A stretch of 58,683 nt of DNA from Actinomadura livida (lineage in GTDB: Bacteria > Actinomycetota > Actinomycetes > Streptosporangiales > Streptosporangiaceae). The DNA is taken from contig NZ_BMRO01000019.1 of the NCBI RefSeq assembly GCF_014648675.1, forward strand, positions 1 to 58,683, given 5' to 3'. Of the stretch, positions 41,108-49,578 are shown piece after piece. Within the stretch, counting starts at the first letter, position 1; each line of letters opens with the position of its first letter. The translations under genes and the position numbers were made by a program. The notes under the pieces are model-generated. The model was not told the origin of the DNA and did no database searches. It saw only the letters and a program-made list of their open reading frames with translations.

Positions 41108-42918
41108 CGACGGTGAACACGACGAAGGCGGCGGACGGCACGGGCCTGAGCGGGTCCGCGGCGACCGAGGGCGCGCTCAGCACCCTCAAGCGCGGCATCA
41201 TGCTGAGCCCGGAGTTCCGGGCGGGCCTGGCCGGGACGCTGCTGCTCGCGCTGCTGTCGACGGCGGGCCGCGTGGTGGTGCCGGTCGCCGTCCAGCAGAC
41301 GATCGACAAGGGCATCGGCAACCCCGGCGGCCCGGACATCGCCTTCATCCGGACGGCGGTCCTGGTGTGCGCGGTGGCGGTGGTGGTGACGGCCGTGTGC
41401 GCGTACCTGATGAACGTCCGGCTGTACAAGGCGTCCGAGGGCGGGCTGGCGGGGCTGCGGATCAAGGCGTTCCGGCACGTGCACGACCTGTCGATGCTCA
41501 CCCAGAGCGGGGAGCGGCGGGGCTCGCTGGTGTCGCGGGTGACGAGCGACGTCGACCAGATCAGCCAGTTCATGCAGTCCGGCGGGCTGATGTTCCTCAT
41601 CTCGATCGGCCAGCTGTTCGTGGCGAGCGTGCTGATGCTCGTCTACTCGTGGCAGCTGGCCCTGCTGGTCTGGGCGTCGTTCCTGCCGCTGGCGTTCGCG
41701 CTGCGCCTCTTCCAGCGGGTCCTGTCGCGGGCGTACATGCTGGTCCGGGAGCGGACGGCCGACATGCTGGCGGCGGTCAGCGAGTCGGTCGTCGGCGCCG
41801 CGGTGATCCGCGCGTACGCCGCGGAGAAGCGCACGGGCCGCCGCGTGGAGCGGACCGTGGAGGCCCACCGCGACGCGCAGACCCGCGCCCAGGCCATGGT
41901 CGCGCTCACCTTCCCGGTGAGCGAGCTGGTCGCCGCCGTCGCCACGGCCGCCGTCGTCATCGCCGGGACGCTGCTCGGCATCGCCGGCCAGGTGTCGGCG
42001 GGCGAGCTGATCGCGTTCCTGTTCCTGGTCACCCTGTTCGTCAGCCCGATGCAGGCGGCCACCGAGGTGTTCAACCAGGCGCAGAACGCCATCGCGGGGT
42101 GGCGGCGGGTCCTCGGGGTGCTGGACACCGTCCCGGACGTCGCCGACCCGGGCGACGACGGCGAGACGCTCCCCCGCGGCCCGATCGAGGTGCGGTTCGA
42201 GAACGTGGGGTTCGCCTACCCGGGCGGGCCGCCCGTCCTGCACGACGTCAACGTGGACATCACCCCCCGCAGCCGCGTCGCGATCGTCGGGCAGACGGGC
42301 TCGGGCAAGACGACGTTCGCCAAGCTGCTCACCCGGCTCATGGACCCGGTGTCCGGCCGCATCCTCGTGGACGGCGTGCCGCTCGACCGGGTCCGCTTCT
42401 CCTCGCTGCGCGAGCGGATCGTCATGGTGCCGCAGGACGGCTTCCTCTTCGACGCGTCCCTGGCGGACAACATCCGCTACGGCCGCCCGGACGCCTCCGA
42501 CGACGACCTCGTCCTCGCCCTGACCGAGCTGGGCCTCGCCGACTGGCTGGACGGGCTCCCATCGGGCCTGGACACACCGGTCGGCCAGCGCGGCGAGTCG
42601 CTGTCGGCGGGCGAGCGCCAGCTGGTCGCGCTGGCCCGCGCCTACATCGCCGACCCGGACCTCCTGGTCCTGGACGAGGCGACCTCCGCCGTGGACCCCG
42701 CCACAGAGGTCCGCATCCAGCGGGCCCTGGACGGCGCGACCCGCGGCCGCACCGCGATCGCCATCGCCCACCGCCTCTCCACGGCCGAGGCGGCAGACGA
42801 GGTCATAGTCTTCGAGGCGGGCCGCATAGTCCAACGCGGCCCCCACAAGGCCCTGGTAACCCAACCAGGCGTCTACGCCGACCTACACACCTCCTGGGCA
42901 GCCCAAAGAACCCTGTGA
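41104..42918 (+). CDS. ABC exporter half-transporter, catalytic partner
   Basis: A 604-aa half-transporter. The membrane part (about 40-330) is followed by an ATPase domain with Walker A GQTGSGKTT (396-404), catalytic Glu525 (LLVLDEATSAVD) and switch His556 (AIAHRLS). Its signature is LSAGE (500-504) instead of LSGGQ, which pairs with the degenerate site of the partner. The GTG start overlaps the partner's stop codon. Codon use changes sharply in the last ~45 codons, with many A-ending codons (ATA, CTA, GTA, CAA, AGA). Confidence 0.93.
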   Translation: MTTVNTTKAADGTGLSGSAATEGALSTLKRGIMLSPEFRAGLAGTLLLALLSTAGRVVVPVAVQQTIDKGIGNPGGPDIAFIRTAVLVCAVAVVVTAVCAYLMNVRLYKASEGGLAGLRIKAFRHVHDLSMLTQSGERRGSLVSRVTSDVDQISQFMQSGGLMFLISIGQLFVASVLMLVYSWQLALLVWASFLPLAFALRLFQRVLSRAYMLVRERTADMLAAVSESVVGAAVIRAYAAEKRTGRRVERTVEAHRDAQTRAQAMVALTFPVSELVAAVATAAVVIAGTLLGIAGQVSAGELIAFLFLVTLFVSPMQAATEVFNQAQNAIAGWRRVLGVLDTVPDVADPGDDGETLPRGPIEVRFENVGFAYPGGPPVLHDVNVDITPRSRVAIVGQTGSGKTTFAKLLTRLMDPVSGRILVDGVPLDRVRFSSLRERIVMVPQDGFLFDASLADNIRYGRPDASDDDLVLALTELGLADWLDGLPSGLDTPVGQRGESLSAGERQLVALARAYIADPDLLVLDEATSAVDPATEVRIQRALDGATRGRTAIAIAHRLSTAEAADEVIVFEAGRIVQRGPHKALVTQPGVYADLHTSWAAQRTL

Positions 42919-42973
42919 CAACGCGACCGATAAAGACTTGCCCGGTATCTGGTCTCGTGCGCATTCTGCTGGG

Positions 42974-44245
42974 GTGAGCAACGGAGTCGTGTTGGAATCG
43001 GCGGACACGCTGCACGGTCAGCTGCAGCGGGGTCTCGGGAGGGCCGCGCGGCGCGCGGCGGACAGGCGGGGCGCGGGCGAGTTCGTCTACGACTGCGTCC
43101 GGCGGGATCCGCGGTGGGATCACCAGTGCGAGTCGCGGCGGCTGTACTACGCCCGGTTGATGGTGGATCTGGAGATGCCGGCGGGGCCGGTGGCGGCGCA
43201 TCTGTTCGATCCGTCCGATCTGCTGGACGGGGACGACTGGCGGGTGGATCTGGCGCTGGGTGTGCTGGCGGACCTGGTGCGGCTGAGCCGGCGGGAGGCG
43301 GCGGTGCCGCTGCGGCGGTACGCCGAGGAGGGCGCGCACTGGTTCGACGCGGTCGAGGAGCTGATCGTGCTCGGGGACCCGTCGCTGACGGCCGGCCTGG
43401 AGGACTCGGTCGCCGCCCGGTGCGACGACGCCGATCTGGAGATGCTGATTCCGGCGCAGCCGAACCCGGTGATCGAGACGTGGGCGGCGCGGCAGCCGCG
43501 GATCGCCGATGCCCGGACGCGCCGGCGGGAGGCCGGGAGGGCGGTGCGCAGGACGGTGGTCACGGCGTCCGGCCGGGAGCGGCGGAGCGAGGAGGAGTTG
43601 CTGGAGGTCGCGCGGGGCCGGGGCGAGGGCGCCCTCGCGGCGATCTTCGAGCTGGGCCGGCGGCGGACGCTGGCGCTGCTCGACCTCGCGGAGGAGCTGC
43701 TGCCGCGCGAGGGGCACGACCCGGGGCCGAGCAGGTTCGGCAGTGCGGTGCGGCGGGCTTTGCGGGAGTACGGGCCGGAGACGCTGCCGCGGGCGCGGGT
43801 GTGGGCGGCCGAACGCGGCGGGCGCGCGGAGCTGGGGTTGAGCATCCTCGCGCGCTACGGCACGCGCCAGGACGTCCCGCTGCTGATGGACGAGCTGCGC
43901 ACGTCCCTCGAAGGGCGCGAGTGGCGGGCCGTCGCGAATCCGGTGGTGGGGCTCGGCCGGCTACGCGCCGGTGAGGCCGTCCCGTTGCTGAAGGCCGCTT
44001 GGACCGAGTCCCCCTACGCCTATTTGAGACCGCGAATACTGACCGCGTTGACACGGACCGCCCCGCACACGGCGGAGGCCTACACCATCGAGGGGCTCTG
44101 GGACTGCGAGGAAGGGGCGCGGTGCGAGGCCGCGCGATCGGTGCCGCTGACGCGTGAGACGCGGATCCGGCTGCAGCGGCTGCACCACGATCCCGCCGAG
44201 GAGACCGATGTCCGCACCGCCGCGGGGGCACGCCTGATGACCTGA
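42974..44245 (+). CDS. HEAT-repeat-like alpha-solenoid protein, function unknown
   Basis: A 423-aa soluble, helix-rich, Arg/Glu/Leu/Ala-rich protein without recognisable catalytic motifs. Repeated helical units such as VPLLMDELRTSLEGREWRAV and AVPLLKAAWTESPYAYLRPR, followed by ILTALTRTAP, resemble HEAT or PBS-lyase-type repeats, so a scaffold or protein-binding role is likely. I take GTG 42974 as start (a CATTCT box lies six bases upstream); the reading from 42938 has no support. It follows the ABC exporter by 55 bases on the same strand. Confidence 0.65.
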   Translation: MSNGVVLESADTLHGQLQRGLGRAARRAADRRGAGEFVYDCVRRDPRWDHQCESRRLYYARLMVDLEMPAGPVAAHLFDPSDLLDGDDWRVDLALGVLADLVRLSRREAAVPLRRYAEEGAHWFDAVEELIVLGDPSLTAGLEDSVAARCDDADLEMLIPAQPNPVIETWAARQPRIADARTRRREAGRAVRRTVVTASGRERRSEEELLEVARGRGEGALAAIFELGRRRTLALLDLAEELLPREGHDPGPSRFGSAVRRALREYGPETLPRARVWAAERGGRAELGLSILARYGTRQDVPLLMDELRTSLEGREWRAVANPVVGLGRLRAGEAVPLLKAAWTESPYAYLRPRILTALTRTAPHTAEAYTIEGLWDCEEGARCEAARSVPLTRETRIRLQRLHHDPAEETDVRTAAGARLMT

Positions 44246-44317
44246 GACTTCGGTGAACCCGGCGGGGCGGGCGCGCGTATACACCTGCTGAATCGCGCGT
44301 ACACCCCGGAGGAAGCG

Positions 44318-44782
44318 ATGAGTCCCCGACACCATCTCGTCCCGAAGAAGCAGGCCCTGCTGTGCGCAGCGGCGGCGCTGGCGCTGCCGCTGGCGGCCGG
44401 TTGCGGCGGCTCCGGCGACCCGAAGAAGCCGGAGCCGGCCAGCCTGCAGGAGCTCGCGGAGCAGACGAACTGCTCGGTCACCGGCAAGCGCAAGGTGGCC
44501 GACATGGAGCAGGGGAACTGCAAGAACGACCTGGGCCGCTACGTCCTGGTCAGCTTCTCCTCCGACAAGAAGATGAACACCTGGCTGGAGGAGGCCAAGC
44601 CCTGGGGCGGCGCGTACCTGGTGGGGGCGAGCTGGATCGTGGTGAGCGAGCAGAAGACGCTGGAGACGATCCGCAAGGACCTCGGCGGGAAGATCGTCCA
44701 CGGTGACGACCACAGCTGGGGCGACGGGAACGGCGGGCACGGGAACGGCGGCGGTCACGGGGGCGGCGAGCACGGCGGCTGA
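44318..44782 (+). CDS. Putative lipoprotein with His/Gly-rich tail
   Basis: A 154-aa exported protein of unknown function. The signal peptide ends with lipobox AAGC (Cys29), preceded by a long hydrophobic stretch. The mature part has two cysteines (NCSVTGKRK, GNCKNDLGRY) likely to pair. The last ~27 residues are Gly/His/Asp-rich (HGDDHSWGDGNGGHGNGGGH), a plausible metal-binding tail. ATG 44318 follows GGAGG. It converges on the nucleosidase gene, overlapping it by 28 bases. Confidence 0.8.
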   Translation: MSPRHHLVPKKQALLCAAAALALPLAAGCGGSGDPKKPEPASLQELAEQTNCSVTGKRKVADMEQGNCKNDLGRYVLVSFSSDKKMNTWLEEAKPWGGAYLVGASWIVVSEQKTLETIRKDLGGKIVHGDDHSWGDGNGGHGNGGGHGGGEHGG

Positions 44783-45387
44783 GCCCCGCTGACCAGCAGG
44801 ACCCCCCAGCGTTCCAGGGCGGGGCCGGTGCGCGCCAGGACGCGCCGCGCGGCCAGGCCGCGGCCGATCGTGCCCGGGTGCAGCAGCGGGTGCCCGGGGC
44901 CGTCGACGACGATCCGGACGGCGGCGACCGGCCGGGCGCCGGCCCGCGCGGCGACCAGCGCGGACTCCATGTCCGCGACCCGCGCGCCCTGCGCGGCCAG
45001 GACGGCCCGCTCCCGGCCGCGGACGATGCGCGCGGTGGTGACCAGCGGCCCCACCTGGACGCTGAGGCCGTCCCTGATGAGCTCCTCGGCGAGCAGGCGC
45101 GGCGCGCTGCACGGCACCGGCCGGGTGTCCCGCCCGGTGCCGCGGATCTCGTCGGCGACGAGGACGTCGCCCGGCCGCAGCCGCTCGTCGAGCGCGCCGC
45201 CGAAGCCGACCGTGACCAGGGCGGCGCAGTCGTCCGGGAGCCGGTCGGCGCGGCGGGCGCGGTAGCCGATGACCACGACGGGGGTCCGGGCGAGGCCGCG
45301 GCGGACGGCGCGGGCCTCCATGCCCAGGGCCGCGCAGACCACCGGCCCGACCACCGGCAGCGACTCCACCGCGTCGTCACTGATCAC
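44755..45387 (-). CDS. Nucleoside phosphorylase/nucleosidase-fold protein
   Basis: A ~210-aa member of the purine nucleoside phosphorylase/MTA-SAH nucleosidase superfamily. Visible are VVCAALGMEARAVRRG, LVTVGFGGALDERLRPGDVL and VADMESALVAARA, which carries the ribose-binding Met-Glu. Similar proteins are called HpnG in hopanoid clusters, but no hopanoid gene is in the window. The start is uncertain: GTG 45387 has GGAG close by and fits the family N-terminus; ATG 45447 is possible. Confidence 0.72.
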   Translation of the reverse strand: MISDDAVESLPVVGPVVCAALGMEARAVRRGLARTPVVVIGYRARRADRLPDDCAALVTVGFGGALDERLRPGDVLVADEIRGTGRDTRPVPCSAPRLLAEELIRDGLSVQVGPLVTTARIVRGRERAVLAAQGARVADMESALVAARAGARPVAAVRIVVDGPGHPLLHPGTIGRGLAARRVLARTGPALERWGVLLVSGAQPPCSPPP

Positions 45388-45499
45388 CGCTCCAGCGAAA
45401 CACGATGTCACCCGGAGATCCAGTTGCGTCACCGCGGAGTACCACATCCGTGCCGTGCGAATCCGTCCCGCGGAGGGCGCCGGCGGGCGGTGCTCCCCA

Positions 45500-45505
45500 T
45501 AGACT
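45500..45505 (+). promoter_or_regulatory. -10 box of leaderless small lipoprotein gene
   Basis: TAGACT seven bases before ATG 45513. Confidence 0.6.
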
Positions 45506-45512
45506 CGCCATC

Positions 45513-45854
45513 ATGATCTCCACTCCCCTGCGGCGGAAGCTGGCCGTCCTTCCGTTCGTCCTGCTGCCGCTCGGCGCCGCCGCGGCGTGCGGCGGTGAGA
45601 ACAGCAGCACCGACTGCGGTGTGAACTCCTGCACGATCACGTTCGACCGCGGCGTCGAGGCGAGCGCGTCCATCCTCGGCGTGAAGGCCGAGCTGGTGGA
45701 GGTGCGCGGCCAGCTGGTCACGCTGAAGGTCGCGGGACAGACCGTGACGGTGCCGGTGGGCGAGGGCGAGCAGTCCGAGGGCTTCGACGTGTCGGTGCAG
45801 TCGGTGACCGAGGACCAGGTCGTCGTGAAGATCTCCAACACCGGCGGCGGCTGA
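45513..45854 (+). CDS. Small putative lipoprotein
   Basis: A 113-aa exported protein of unknown function. The signal sequence (LAVLPFVLLPLGAAAAC) gives a lipidation cysteine at residue 26, with a slightly weak lipobox. Two cysteines follow (STDCGVNSCTITF), then a beta-rich domain with alternating Val (VEVRGQLVTLKVAGQTVTVP). ATG 45513 lies seven bases after TAGACT, so the reading from 45405 is rejected. The next gene begins 19 bases after its stop codon. Confidence 0.78.
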   Translation: MISTPLRRKLAVLPFVLLPLGAAAACGGENSSTDCGVNSCTITFDRGVEASASILGVKAELVEVRGQLVTLKVAGQTVTVPVGEGEQSEGFDVSVQSVTEDQVVVKISNTGGG

Positions 45855-45861
45855 ACCCCGC

Positions 45862-45867
45862 TACGAT
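45862..45867 (+). promoter_or_regulatory. -10 box of leaderless AlkZ-like gene
   Basis: TACGAT six bases before ATG 45874. Confidence 0.6.
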
Positions 45868-45873
45868 TCGCTC

Positions 45874-47049
45874 ATGCGTTCGATGAGCGTCGCGGAGCGC
45901 CGGGCCCGGCTCGGCCTTCGCCACCGGCTGTCCCCCCGCACCAGGACCGACGACCCCGCCGCCATCGCGCGGTCGCTGGTGGTGCTGCACGCGACCGACC
46001 CGGCCACCGTGTTCCTGTCGGTCGCGGCCCGCAGCACCGGTGCCGTCCCTGCGGCGGTGGAGCGGGCGCTGTACGACGACCGGACGCTGCTGCGGATGCT
46101 CGCGATGCGCCGGACGATGTTCGTCGCGCCCGTCGAGCTGGTCCCGGTGCTGCAGGCGTCCACGGCGAACGCCCTGGCCGCCAAGCAGCGCGCGACCTAT
46201 GCCCGGATCATCGAGCGCGGCAGCGACATCACCGACGCGCCCGCCTGGTTCGCGGCGGCGGAGGAGGCCGCGCACCGGGCGCTGCTGGCGCGCGGCGGGG
46301 CGACCGGCGCGCAGCTCAGCGCGGACGAGCCGCTGCTGCGCACGCAGGTCGACCCGTCGCCCGGCAAGTCGTACTCCAAGCCCGCGAACGTCACCACGTG
46401 GATCCTGGTCACGCTCGGCTGCGAGGGGCGCATCGTCCGCGGGCGCCCGAACGGGACGTGGGTCAGCAGCCAGTACCGGTGGTCGCCCGTCGAGACCTGG
46501 CTGCCCGGCGGCATCGAGGAGGTCCCGGCCGGCACCGCCCGCGCCGAGCTGGTGCGCCGCTGGCTGCGCGCGTTCGGGCCCGCGCCCGTCGCCGACCTGA
46601 AGTGGTGGACGGGCTGGAACGCCGGCGACGTCCGGAAGGCGCTCGCGCTCCTCGACGTCACCGAGGTCGACCTGGGCGGCGCCACCGGCGTGGTGCTGTC
46701 GGACGACCTGGAGCCCGAGCCGGTCCCCGAGCCGTGGGCCGCGCTGCTGCCCGCCCTCGACGCGACACCGATGGGCTGGCGCGAACGGGGCTGGTTCCTC
46801 GGCGACCACGGCCCGCGGCTGTTCGACCGCAACGGCAACATCGGCCCGTCCGTCTGGTGGGACGGCCGGATCGTCGGCGGCTGGGCGCAGCGCAAGGACG
46901 GCGAGATCGCCGTCCGCGTCCTGGAGGACGTCGGGGCCGACGCCGAGGCGGCGATCGAACGCGAGGCCGCACGCCTGGCGGCCTGGTACGGCGACATCCG
47001 CGCGACGCCCCGCTTCCGCACACCGCTGGAACGGGAGCTCACGTCCTGA
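45874..47049 (+). CDS. Winged-helix DNA-binding protein (HTH_42; AlkZ/YcaQ-like)
   Basis: A 391-aa protein of the family that includes the DNA glycosylases AlkZ and YcaQ, built from tandem winged helices. Family features are RSLVVLHATDPATVFLSVAA, RRTMFVAPVELVP, WILVTLGCEGRIVRG, DLKWWTGW and a C-terminal GGWAQRKDGEIAVRVLEDVG. Where glycosylases have Gln-x-Gln or Gln-x-Asp, this one appears to have His39-x-Thr41, so base-excision activity is uncertain. ATG 45874 lies six bases after TACGAT (leaderless). Confidence 0.82.
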   Translation: MRSMSVAERRARLGLRHRLSPRTRTDDPAAIARSLVVLHATDPATVFLSVAARSTGAVPAAVERALYDDRTLLRMLAMRRTMFVAPVELVPVLQASTANALAAKQRATYARIIERGSDITDAPAWFAAAEEAAHRALLARGGATGAQLSADEPLLRTQVDPSPGKSYSKPANVTTWILVTLGCEGRIVRGRPNGTWVSSQYRWSPVETWLPGGIEEVPAGTARAELVRRWLRAFGPAPVADLKWWTGWNAGDVRKALALLDVTEVDLGGATGVVLSDDLEPEPVPEPWAALLPALDATPMGWRERGWFLGDHGPRLFDRNGNIGPSVWWDGRIVGGWAQRKDGEIAVRVLEDVGADAEAAIEREAARLAAWYGDIRATPRFRTPLERELTS

Positions 47050-47071
47050 CGCGGCCGGCCCGCCCGCGGGC

Positions 47072-47692
47072 TCAGCGGCCGGGACGGCCGGTGAGGACGG
47101 CCGCCCTGCGCTTCGCGCCGCCGCGGCGGACGATGGTGATGACGAACGCGACGACCGCGAACAGGGCGAGGCCGACCGCCGCGAAGAGGGCGAAACCGAG
47201 GTAGGCGTTGACGGTGTCGTCCGGCGTGACGAGCAGCGGGCCCTCGGTGCCGCCGCAGCGGAGCGTCGCCGTGCCGGTCACGGGCGACTCGAACGTGGCG
47301 GTGTAGCGGTAGGCGGGGCGCTCCGTGGCGCTCCAGGCGTTCTGCCTGGTCAGCTGGATGTAGCCCGACCGGCCCTCCATCTCCACCGAGCACGCGAACG
47401 GGGAGGACTGGCCGGTGCGCACGTAGATGAAGTAGCCGTGCCCGTCGGAGAGCCGGACCTGCACGCCGGAGGCGGGGTCGCCGGTCGCCGGCGGGCCGTC
47501 CGCGACGCGTGAGTCGTCCCACAGCAGCCCGAACACCGCGACGCATCCCGCGATCGCCACGAGCAGCACCAGGACCGGCAGGGCGTACCAGCCCGCACTC
47601 GGCCGGATGGGCGGCGCCTGCGCCCAGGGCGGCCCTGCCTGGCCCCGCCCGGGGGGCGGCGGTCCCATCGGCGGGTTCGGCCCGGGCCACAT
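47072..47692 (-). CDS. Two-pass membrane protein, function unknown
   Basis: A 206-aa protein: Pro/Gly-rich N-terminus (PPPPGRGQAGPPW), a transmembrane helix at about 36-58, an outer beta-rich domain of ~100 residues with two cysteines (FACSVEMEG, TATLRCGGTEG), and a second helix near the C-terminus followed by an Arg-rich end. ATG 47692 has AGGGAGGAAA. It converges with the AlkZ-like gene, 22 bases apart. Confidence 0.75.
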   Translation of the reverse strand: MWPGPNPPMGPPPPGRGQAGPPWAQAPPIRPSAGWYALPVLVLLVAIAGCVAVFGLLWDDSRVADGPPATGDPASGVQVRLSDGHGYFIYVRTGQSSPFACSVEMEGRSGYIQLTRQNAWSATERPAYRYTATFESPVTGTATLRCGGTEGPLLVTPDDTVNAYLGFALFAAVGLALFAVVAFVITIVRRGGAKRRAAVLTGRPGR

Positions 47693-47856
47693 CGGTTTCC
47701 TCCCTGCCGGTTGCGCGAAAACGTAACGATCTCAGACAAGTTCCCACCGCCGCCAGGTATCTCCTTTGTAAGGGGCCACGGATCGCCCCGTTCGGGCGCG
47801 TCACTAATGGGGCATCGGCACGTCCGGCGGCGGCGCTCGCATTCGTCCGGACCGGC

Positions 47857-47874
47857 TACCTTACTAACTAGTAG
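47857..47874 (+). promoter_or_regulatory. AT-rich promoter/operator candidate before the CocE-type gene
   Basis: A rare AT-rich island, TACCTTACTAACTAGTAG, contains a TANNNT box (TACCTT) and an ACTAGT palindrome. It lies about 45 bases upstream of ATG 47916. It resembles TetR-type half-sites but is incomplete. Confidence 0.3.
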
Positions 47875-47915
47875 CAAAGAGGCGGCATCATGGAGACAGG
47901 CGTTCGGGAGGCAGC

Positions 47916-49562
47916 ATGGCCCCGTGGGACCGACTGCCCGCGCCACCGGTCCGGCTCCGGCGCGGACTCGCCCCCTACACCGTCGAGCGGGACATACCCG
48001 TCACCATGCCGGACGGCGTGACGCTCCTCGCCGACCGGTACGTCCCGGCCGGCGTCGCCCGCCCGCCCACGATCCTGGTGCGCACCCCCTACGGGCGCCG
48101 CGGCCCGGCCGCGCTCGCCAACGGCCTGCTGCTCGTCCCCTTCGGTTTCCAGCTGGTGGTGCAGAGCGCGCGCGGGACCTTCGGGTCCGGCGGCGAGTTC
48201 GACCCGCTCGGCAGCGAGCACGCCGACGGGCTCGCCACCGTGGAGTGGCTGAAGCGGCAGCCGTGGTTCCACGGCACGTTCGCCACCTACGGCGCCAGCT
48301 ACCTCGGCTACTCCGCCTGGGCGGTCGCCGCCGAGGCGGGCCCTGAGCTGAAGGCGATGTCCCTGCAGATCACCGCGTCCTCGTTCCGGGACGCCGCCTA
48401 CGTCGGCGGGTCGTTCGCGCTCGAGTCCACCCTCACCTGGACCGACCTCACGCAACGGCAGACGCAGCCGCTCGGGATGCTGACCGCGCCGCTGCTGTCC
48501 CGCCGCCGCGCCGTCCGCGCCGCCCGCTCCGGCCGCCCCCTCTCCGAGCTGGACGTGCTGACCGGCGGCCGGCCGATGCGCTTCTACCAGGACGTCCTCG
48601 CCAACCACGCGGCCGCGGACGGCTACTGGGACACCCGCGACTTCAGCGGGACGGTCGGCACCGTCGAGGCGCCCGTCAACCTCCTCGGCGGCTGGTACGA
48701 CGTGTTCCTGCCCTGGCAGATCAAGGACTACCTGGCGCTGCGCGCCGCCGGGCAGACCCCGTACCTGACCATCGGCCCCTGGTGGCACACCGACGCCCGG
48801 CACGGCCTCCCGGCGCTGCGCGAGTCGCTCGCCTGGTTCCGCGCCCACCTGCTGGGCGACACCTCGGGACTGCGCCCCGACCCCGTCCGCGTCTACGTGA
48901 CGGGCGCGCGGGAGTGGCGGCACTTCGCCGACTGGCCGCCGCCCGGGGCCCGCCAGGTCCGCTGGCACATGCACGCCGGCTGGGGCCTCGGCGAGGACGG
49001 CCCGCTGCCCGCCTCCCCGAGCACGTACCGGTTCGATCCGGCCCGCCCGACGCCCGCGCTGGGCGGCCCCACCCTGCTCGGCAGCTCCCGCCCCGTCGAC
49101 AACCGGCCGCTGGAGCGGCGCCCGGACGTCCTGGTGTTCACCTCACCGCCCCTGGAGGACGACCTCGACGTGATCGGCCCGATCGGCGCCGACCTCTTCG
49201 TCCGCTCCGACCGGGCGCACACCGACTTCATCGTCCGGCTCTGCGACGTCGCCCCGGACGGGACGTCCCGCAACGTCTGCGAGGGCGGCCTGCGGCTCCC
49301 CTCCCCCGCCGAGAAGCCGGTCGGGACGGACGGCGTCCGCCGTATCGCCGTCGACCTGTGGCCGACCGCCCACCGCTTCGCCCGGGGCCACCGGGTCCGC
49401 GTCCACGTCACCAGCGGCGCCCACCCCAAGGTCGCCGCCAACCCCGGCACGGGCGACCCCCTGGCCACCGCCAGCCGGATGGTCAAGGCGGCCCAGGAAC
49501 TCTTCCACGACCCGGACCGCCCCTCAGCGATCATCCTCAGCGTTCACGGGCGTGGGTCCTAG
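47916..49562 (+). CDS. CocE/NonD-family serine hydrolase
   Basis: A 548-aa X-Pro dipeptidyl-peptidase (S15)-like hydrolase. The alpha/beta-hydrolase core has the nucleophile elbow YGASYLGYSAW, preceded by SARGTFGSGGEF and TVEWLKRQPWFHG; GGWYDVFLPWQ and IGPWWHTD supply the acid and base. The C-terminal jelly-roll domain (DLFVRSDRAHTDFIVRLCDV, then VRVHVTSGAHPKVAANPGTG) is typical. The substrate is an ester or amide of unknown nature. ATG 47916 follows GGGAGG. It converges with hisF, 16 bases apart. Confidence 0.92.
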   Translation: MAPWDRLPAPPVRLRRGLAPYTVERDIPVTMPDGVTLLADRYVPAGVARPPTILVRTPYGRRGPAALANGLLLVPFGFQLVVQSARGTFGSGGEFDPLGSEHADGLATVEWLKRQPWFHGTFATYGASYLGYSAWAVAAEAGPELKAMSLQITASSFRDAAYVGGSFALESTLTWTDLTQRQTQPLGMLTAPLLSRRRAVRAARSGRPLSELDVLTGGRPMRFYQDVLANHAAADGYWDTRDFSGTVGTVEAPVNLLGGWYDVFLPWQIKDYLALRAAGQTPYLTIGPWWHTDARHGLPALRESLAWFRAHLLGDTSGLRPDPVRVYVTGAREWRHFADWPPPGARQVRWHMHAGWGLGEDGPLPASPSTYRFDPARPTPALGGPTLLGSSRPVDNRPLERRPDVLVFTSPPLEDDLDVIGPIGADLFVRSDRAHTDFIVRLCDVAPDGTSRNVCEGGLRLPSPAEKPVGTDGVRRIAVDLWPTAHRFARGHRVRVHVTSGAHPKVAANPGTGDPLATASRMVKAAQELFHDPDRPSAIILSVHGRGS

Positions 49563-49578
49563 ACGCCCGGGGGCCTGT

